Positions 59,900-64,000 of a stretch of 64,000 nucleotides of DNA are shown here, piece by piece. Origin of the DNA: Trema orientale. Lineage: Eukaryota; Streptophyta; Magnoliopsida; Rosales; Cannabaceae. The position numbers were made by a program, and so were the translations under genes. The stretch lies in NCBI GenBank assembly GCA_002914845.1, contig JXTC01000083.1, positions 830,802-894,801 on the forward strand, in the 5' to 3' direction. Under the pieces are notes generated by a model. The model made no database searches and was not told the origin of the DNA. It saw only the letters and a program-made list of their open reading frames with translations. Position 1 is the first letter of the stretch. The number at the start of each line of letters is the position of its first letter.

Positions 59900-62316
59900 T
59901 GTAACACCACCTTAGTCTAAGGTTATTAGATTATGAGGTATTATCATTGAATTCCTTAAACTTTAAAAGAAATGCGAAATTTTTTTTTATAAAATAAATA
60001 TCTCATTAAAATCTCTATTAAATTCATAAAGAAAATACTAACAATAATTTGAAAGTCATGTAAGCTAAAGAATTTTTTTAAAAAAATATAAAATTTCATT
60101 AATATGAAATAAAAACTAGAAAATATTCAATCAATTTAAATATAGACCACTAGACCACCATGTCGTCGAGCCTCATCACTACCATCCGATATACTATTAT
60201 TCATCACCTGAAAAATGTTAAATAATATAATGAGCTAAAAGCCCAATAAGTAAACCACAATGCACACAATTGATGAGACATGCTTTAGTTATTTTCTAAA
60301 TTATGTTCTTTGTGATCTTTTTATAACTTTGAAGACTTTTCATTTTAATTCTTGAGAGCGCTCAGTGTAATGCCTAAGCTTTTGATAACCAGTGGGCCGT
60401 GATTACTGAACCAGTTTTTACTTTGCTACCGACTCCTTGGTAGAACTATATTAGAAGTATAAAGTGAGTATACCTAGCCTATGTAGCCACACACACATTA
60501 ATGATCCCGAAAAGGGCCTATCATCCCCGGAGTCAAAATCATATGGAGCATCTCCCTAATATAGTCTATTATTATTTTTATTTGGTGGGTACACCAGTCC
60601 CCCGTGTCCCGTGCCCACTCAGCCCTCTAGTCATAGGCACACACCAACTTCTTTAAAATCTTACTTTTCAAAATCTTTAATTAACCGTTTAGAAAAATCA
60701 TTCTATTATAAAACTTTTGTTCTTTGAAACATACTATTTTATAAAATAATGTCATGCATATGGATGATCATACTTCACATAAAATAATATGTTATATATC
60801 ATCAATTTCCACGTAAAACACATATAACATATAATTATACAATATAAAACATATAAACAATTAAAGCAGTTAAGTATAGTTTACTTACCTTAAGTCTAAG
60901 CGAAAATAAAAAGTCAAGAAAAGTGAGAATGTCCTCTGAATGCTTACGACTTATATGCCCCGCCTACATCATCGGTATTATAAATGCAAATTTACTTAAT
61001 TTATTTTTCTTATTTTAATGAAATTTTTCGAAAGATTATTTTATCTTCGATGCACTTAAGATGAACATAATTTATATATAAAACTGAAAATATCAAATAT
61101 AGAATACAATCAACATCTCATACAATAATCCCACAAACAATTTCATTGAATATGCTTGTAGTTTGGAACTCCGAAAATTTATATAAAACAATAACTAAAA
61201 CTGACAGCAGCTCATATAAAAATTATATCTCATTACTCAACAATCAATTTGACGTAAAAATTTCACAACAATATTCTTAACACAATATTTTACTATAAAA
61301 AATTAAAAGAAATCATAAAATACACTTAAAAATAATATTTATGTATTTTTATAATTTAAACATAAAATCTGTCAATTTCGTTTGTTTTCTGACTAACAGG
61401 TACAAAACGATTTATTTCTCCCACTACAAAAATATTTTTATACTAAAATTTTTTAGAAACATATTAGACATATAAAAATATAACTAAAAATTTTTATTGG
61501 CTCAAAAAGTTACGTAAACTAATTATTCATTATTTATAACTATCCTCTTATAAAACTGTCAACACTAAATCATAACAGTACACAAAAAATTTAAGAAATT
61601 ATGAACAATAATCTATTAAGAAATACTACCTATAAATTTTACAGTGATCATATAACATATCTAAAAATATACTCTATAAATATTAGGTCTTGGAGAGCTC
61701 TATAAAAATAATATAAAATCTGGAATCTCATAAAAGTGTTTATTGACAGATTTTCAGCACACTGACAATGTGTAATTAAAAATTTATTATTATTTAATTA
61801 AAATACTATTGGTTCCGAAAAATTTTGAAACTAAACTAGACATCTCCAGAAAGACTTATGAAAAAGAAGAGTACAAAAATAAATTTTGAGCTATTTATAA
61901 AAATTGGTAGAACACGGAGATCAGTTTTATGAAAAAATAAAATAGTGACATATATATGCTAAGGAATATTAAATTCACAAGATAATCAATAAAATTATGT
62001 TTAATCACATAAATACAGTCAATTAAGACTAATTATCAAACATATAGAAAAATAAATAAATAAACAATTGGAAGAAATATGAGTAGAGATTTTACTCCCA
62101 ATTCAATTAAAACCGACAAAAAATCTTGTAATTGTTGGACTTAGACTTCTTTTGGAGATTAAAAATTTAAAGATGAAGAAATAGACAGAGGATGATGCTT
62201 AGAGAATTTCTTTCTGAGTTTTTAGAGAGATGAGAAAGAGGTAGAGGTGGCTAGAATTTTGAGGAAAATAGAAATATAAACATCAATATATATATACTTG
62301 AAATCCCATTAATTAA

Positions 62317-62591
62317 ATAATATGTTTCCCTTTTTCTATTTTCTTTTTTATTTATTTATATATATATATTAAGTCATATTAATGCATTTAACGGCAGCCC
62401 TCCTCTTTTTTGTTATTTTTTTAATTTTTTTATTTAGTTTATTTAATATATATATCTAATTTCTATTTAAGTATTAATATATATATACATATATTTAAAA
62501 AAGAGGAGGGCTGCCGTTAAATGCATTAATATGACTTAAAAAAAATATATATATAAATAAATAAATAAATAGAAAAAGGGAAACATATTAT
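62317..62591. repeat. Long palindrome inside the Gypsy LTR
   Basis: The left arm (about 62317-62411) and right arm (about 62496-62591) are nearly perfect reverse complements, about 95 bp each. They include AGTCATATTAATGCATTTAA, CGGCAGCCCTCCTC and GTTTCCCTTTTTCTATT. They are separated by ~85 bp of AT-rich sequence. The arms differ mainly in the length of (AT)n and (AAAT)n runs. Confidence 0.9.
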
Positions 62592-63081
62592 CTAAAATTC
62601 AAAATTAAAATAATTGTATAAATGATTTCTTCTTTTTTTTTTGTATTACACGACACTTAAATTAAAATTTAAATACCACATTGTGTCAATTAAATATTAA
62701 TAACATTAATGACAATAATTACTTAGTTAATTAACTTCAAATAAATATATTAGATTATATAATTATATTTTTTTATTAGGAATCTACAAAATTTTAGTAA
62801 GCATGTAAGACAATTAGATTCATAATTCACTCATAACAAAATATAATATAACAAATAAAAATTCTCAACATGCAGTAAATGTGAATTTTACATTATAATT
62901 TTAAATCAGGGCACGTATACGTCGATCGAGAACTGTTGGACATTATCACTGCATAGAATCAATCAAGTTAGGCACAAATACTATATAAATTAAATAACAT
63001 TAAATGCAATTAATAATAAGTAACACTTAGCAATTTTAGGGCATTCTAATCATGGGTATTACAATTTCGTCCCCTCTTAAA

Positions 63082-64000
63082 TTAAATTTCGTCCTCGAAA
63101 TTGAACGTACCAAAAAGATTGGGATACTTTGCACACATCTCTTCTTCTTGTTCCCACGTCGCTTCCTCAATTGCATGATTCCTCCAAAGAACTTTAACTA
63201 AAGAAATAGTCTTGTTTCGCAGCTCTCTAAGTTCACGATCCATAATCTTTACTGGAGTCTCCTCATATGAAAGATCGTTACGAAGTTCTAACGGTTCATA
63301 ACTCTAAATATGGGAAGGATTATATTTTCTCAACATTGATACGTGGAATACATTATGCACACTCGATAATGATGGAGGTAATGCTAATCTATACGCCAGA
63401 TCACCCACTCACTCTAGTATCTCAAAAGGTCCAATGAAACGAAGATTTAGCTTACCCTTCAATCCGAATCTCATCACTCCTTTCATAGGTGCTACTTTCA
63501 AAAAGACCATATCTCCAACTGCAAATTCCAAAGGCTTCCTTATTTTATCTGCATAACTTTTCTGTCGACTTTGTGCTATCTTCATGCGTTGCCGGATCTT
63601 ATCAACCACCTCAGCTATTTGTTGTACAATGTCTGGACCTATCAACTTCCGTTCTCCTATTTCATCCCAATGTACAGGGGATCTACATTTCTTTCCATAT
63701 AGAGCCTCATATGGCGCCATTCCAATTGTGGCCCGAAAACTGTTGTTATAAGAGAACTCTACTAAAGGTAAGAACTTATCCCAAGAACCTTGGAAATCAA
63801 TCACACAGGCTCTTAATATATCTTCCAATGTCTGGATAGTTCTCTCTGATTGACCATTGGTCTGAGGATGAAATGCTGTGCTAAATCTTAACTGTGTTCC
63901 CATAACCTTATGCAAACTTTTCCAGAAGATAGATGTAAACTTTGGATCTCTATCTGAAACTATCGACAAGGGTACTCCGTGCAGCCTCACTATCTCTGCC
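63082..64000 (-). pseudogene. Gypsy integrase C-terminal region with in-frame stops
   Basis: The minus frame 63990-63409 encodes the integrase core end (SDRDPKFTS, FHPQTNGQSERTIQTLED, FSYNNSFRATIGMAPYEALYG) and the region leading to a chromodomain-like tail (FLKVAPMKGVMRFG). A TGA at 63409-63411 interrupts LE-VGDLAYRLALP. A TAG follows further on, after NPSHI (about 63306). Beyond them the same frame continues with LVKVLWRNHAIEEATWE.EEEM to a TAA at 63082. This tail is typical of chromoviruses such as Del/Tekay. Both stops sit where sense codons are expected, so the copy is inactive. Confidence 0.85.

Larger units (their letters stand above)
59900..64000 (-). mobile_element. 3' part of a decayed Ty3/Gypsy retrotransposon (chromovirus-like)
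   Basis: The element runs off the right edge. The coding end at 63082-64000 (minus) is followed by a polypurine tract (AAGAGGGGACGAAAT) and then a 3' LTR. The LTR starts TGTAATACCC at 63063 and appears to end GGTGTTACA at 59900, giving about 3.16 kb. It contains a TATATATATA-type U3 promoter (near 62285-62300) and a T/C-rich R-like region. The 5' end and other LTR lie outside the window, so the LTR borders and target duplication are not confirmed. Confidence 0.7.

Overview
This is nuclear DNA of a eudicot plant. Genes are split by short GT-AG introns, intergenic DNA is AT-rich and full of MITEs and LTR-retrotransposon remains, and every protein gene recognised belongs to a plant family, including chloroplast GAPB, OEP21, MCD1, MLO and the tonoplast sugar transporter TST. 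The species cannot be named from the sequence alone. I assembled exon chains by hand from splice signals, reading frame and family resemblance. Apart from the partial IRE1 and the lone MZM1-like exon, every chain keeps phase and ends in a stop codon.

Left part (1-16 kb): the 5' half of an IRE1 unfolded-protein-response sensor (minus) is followed by a repeat-rich stretch. This holds a 107-bp tandem repeat, a lone MZM1-like exon, a deleted Copia element and several MITEs. Next come GAPB (Calvin-cycle GAPDH subunit B, minus) and a small plastid membrane protein (minus). The GAPB last exon carries an assembly gap flanked by two identical 95-bp copies.

Middle (18.4-33.3 kb): three plus-strand genes, an MLO of the powdery-mildew-susceptibility type, a DHHC protein S-acyltransferase (PAT19/20/22 type) and a second MLO of the MLO5/9 type. 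A tRNA-Asp lies just before the second MLO.

Right part (33.9-57.8 kb): FKBP18 (+), ribophorin I/OST1 (-), OEP21 (+), ATL8/80-type RING ligase (+), tRNA-Trp (-), MCD1 (+) and the tonoplast sugar transporter TST/TMT (-). From recalled knowledge of Arabidopsis, this gene order unites two duplicated blocks there (At1g20810-20840 and At1g76400-76410). The ATL-MCD1 interval contains a cluster of MITEs with clear target-site duplications.

End (59.9-64 kb): the 3' end of a decayed minus-strand Ty3/Gypsy element, with a 3.16-kb LTR that contains a long palindrome.

Functionally, at least five of the genes act in or at the plastid (GAPB, the small membrane protein, FKBP18, OEP21, MCD1). Two act in the ER (IRE1, OST1). 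I found no CRISPR, operon or clearly novel multi-gene system. The most useful observations are the MLO-PAT-MLO arrangement, the conserved gene block, a cluster of AAACGAC motifs in a shared promoter, and several assembly or decay problems that affect gene models.
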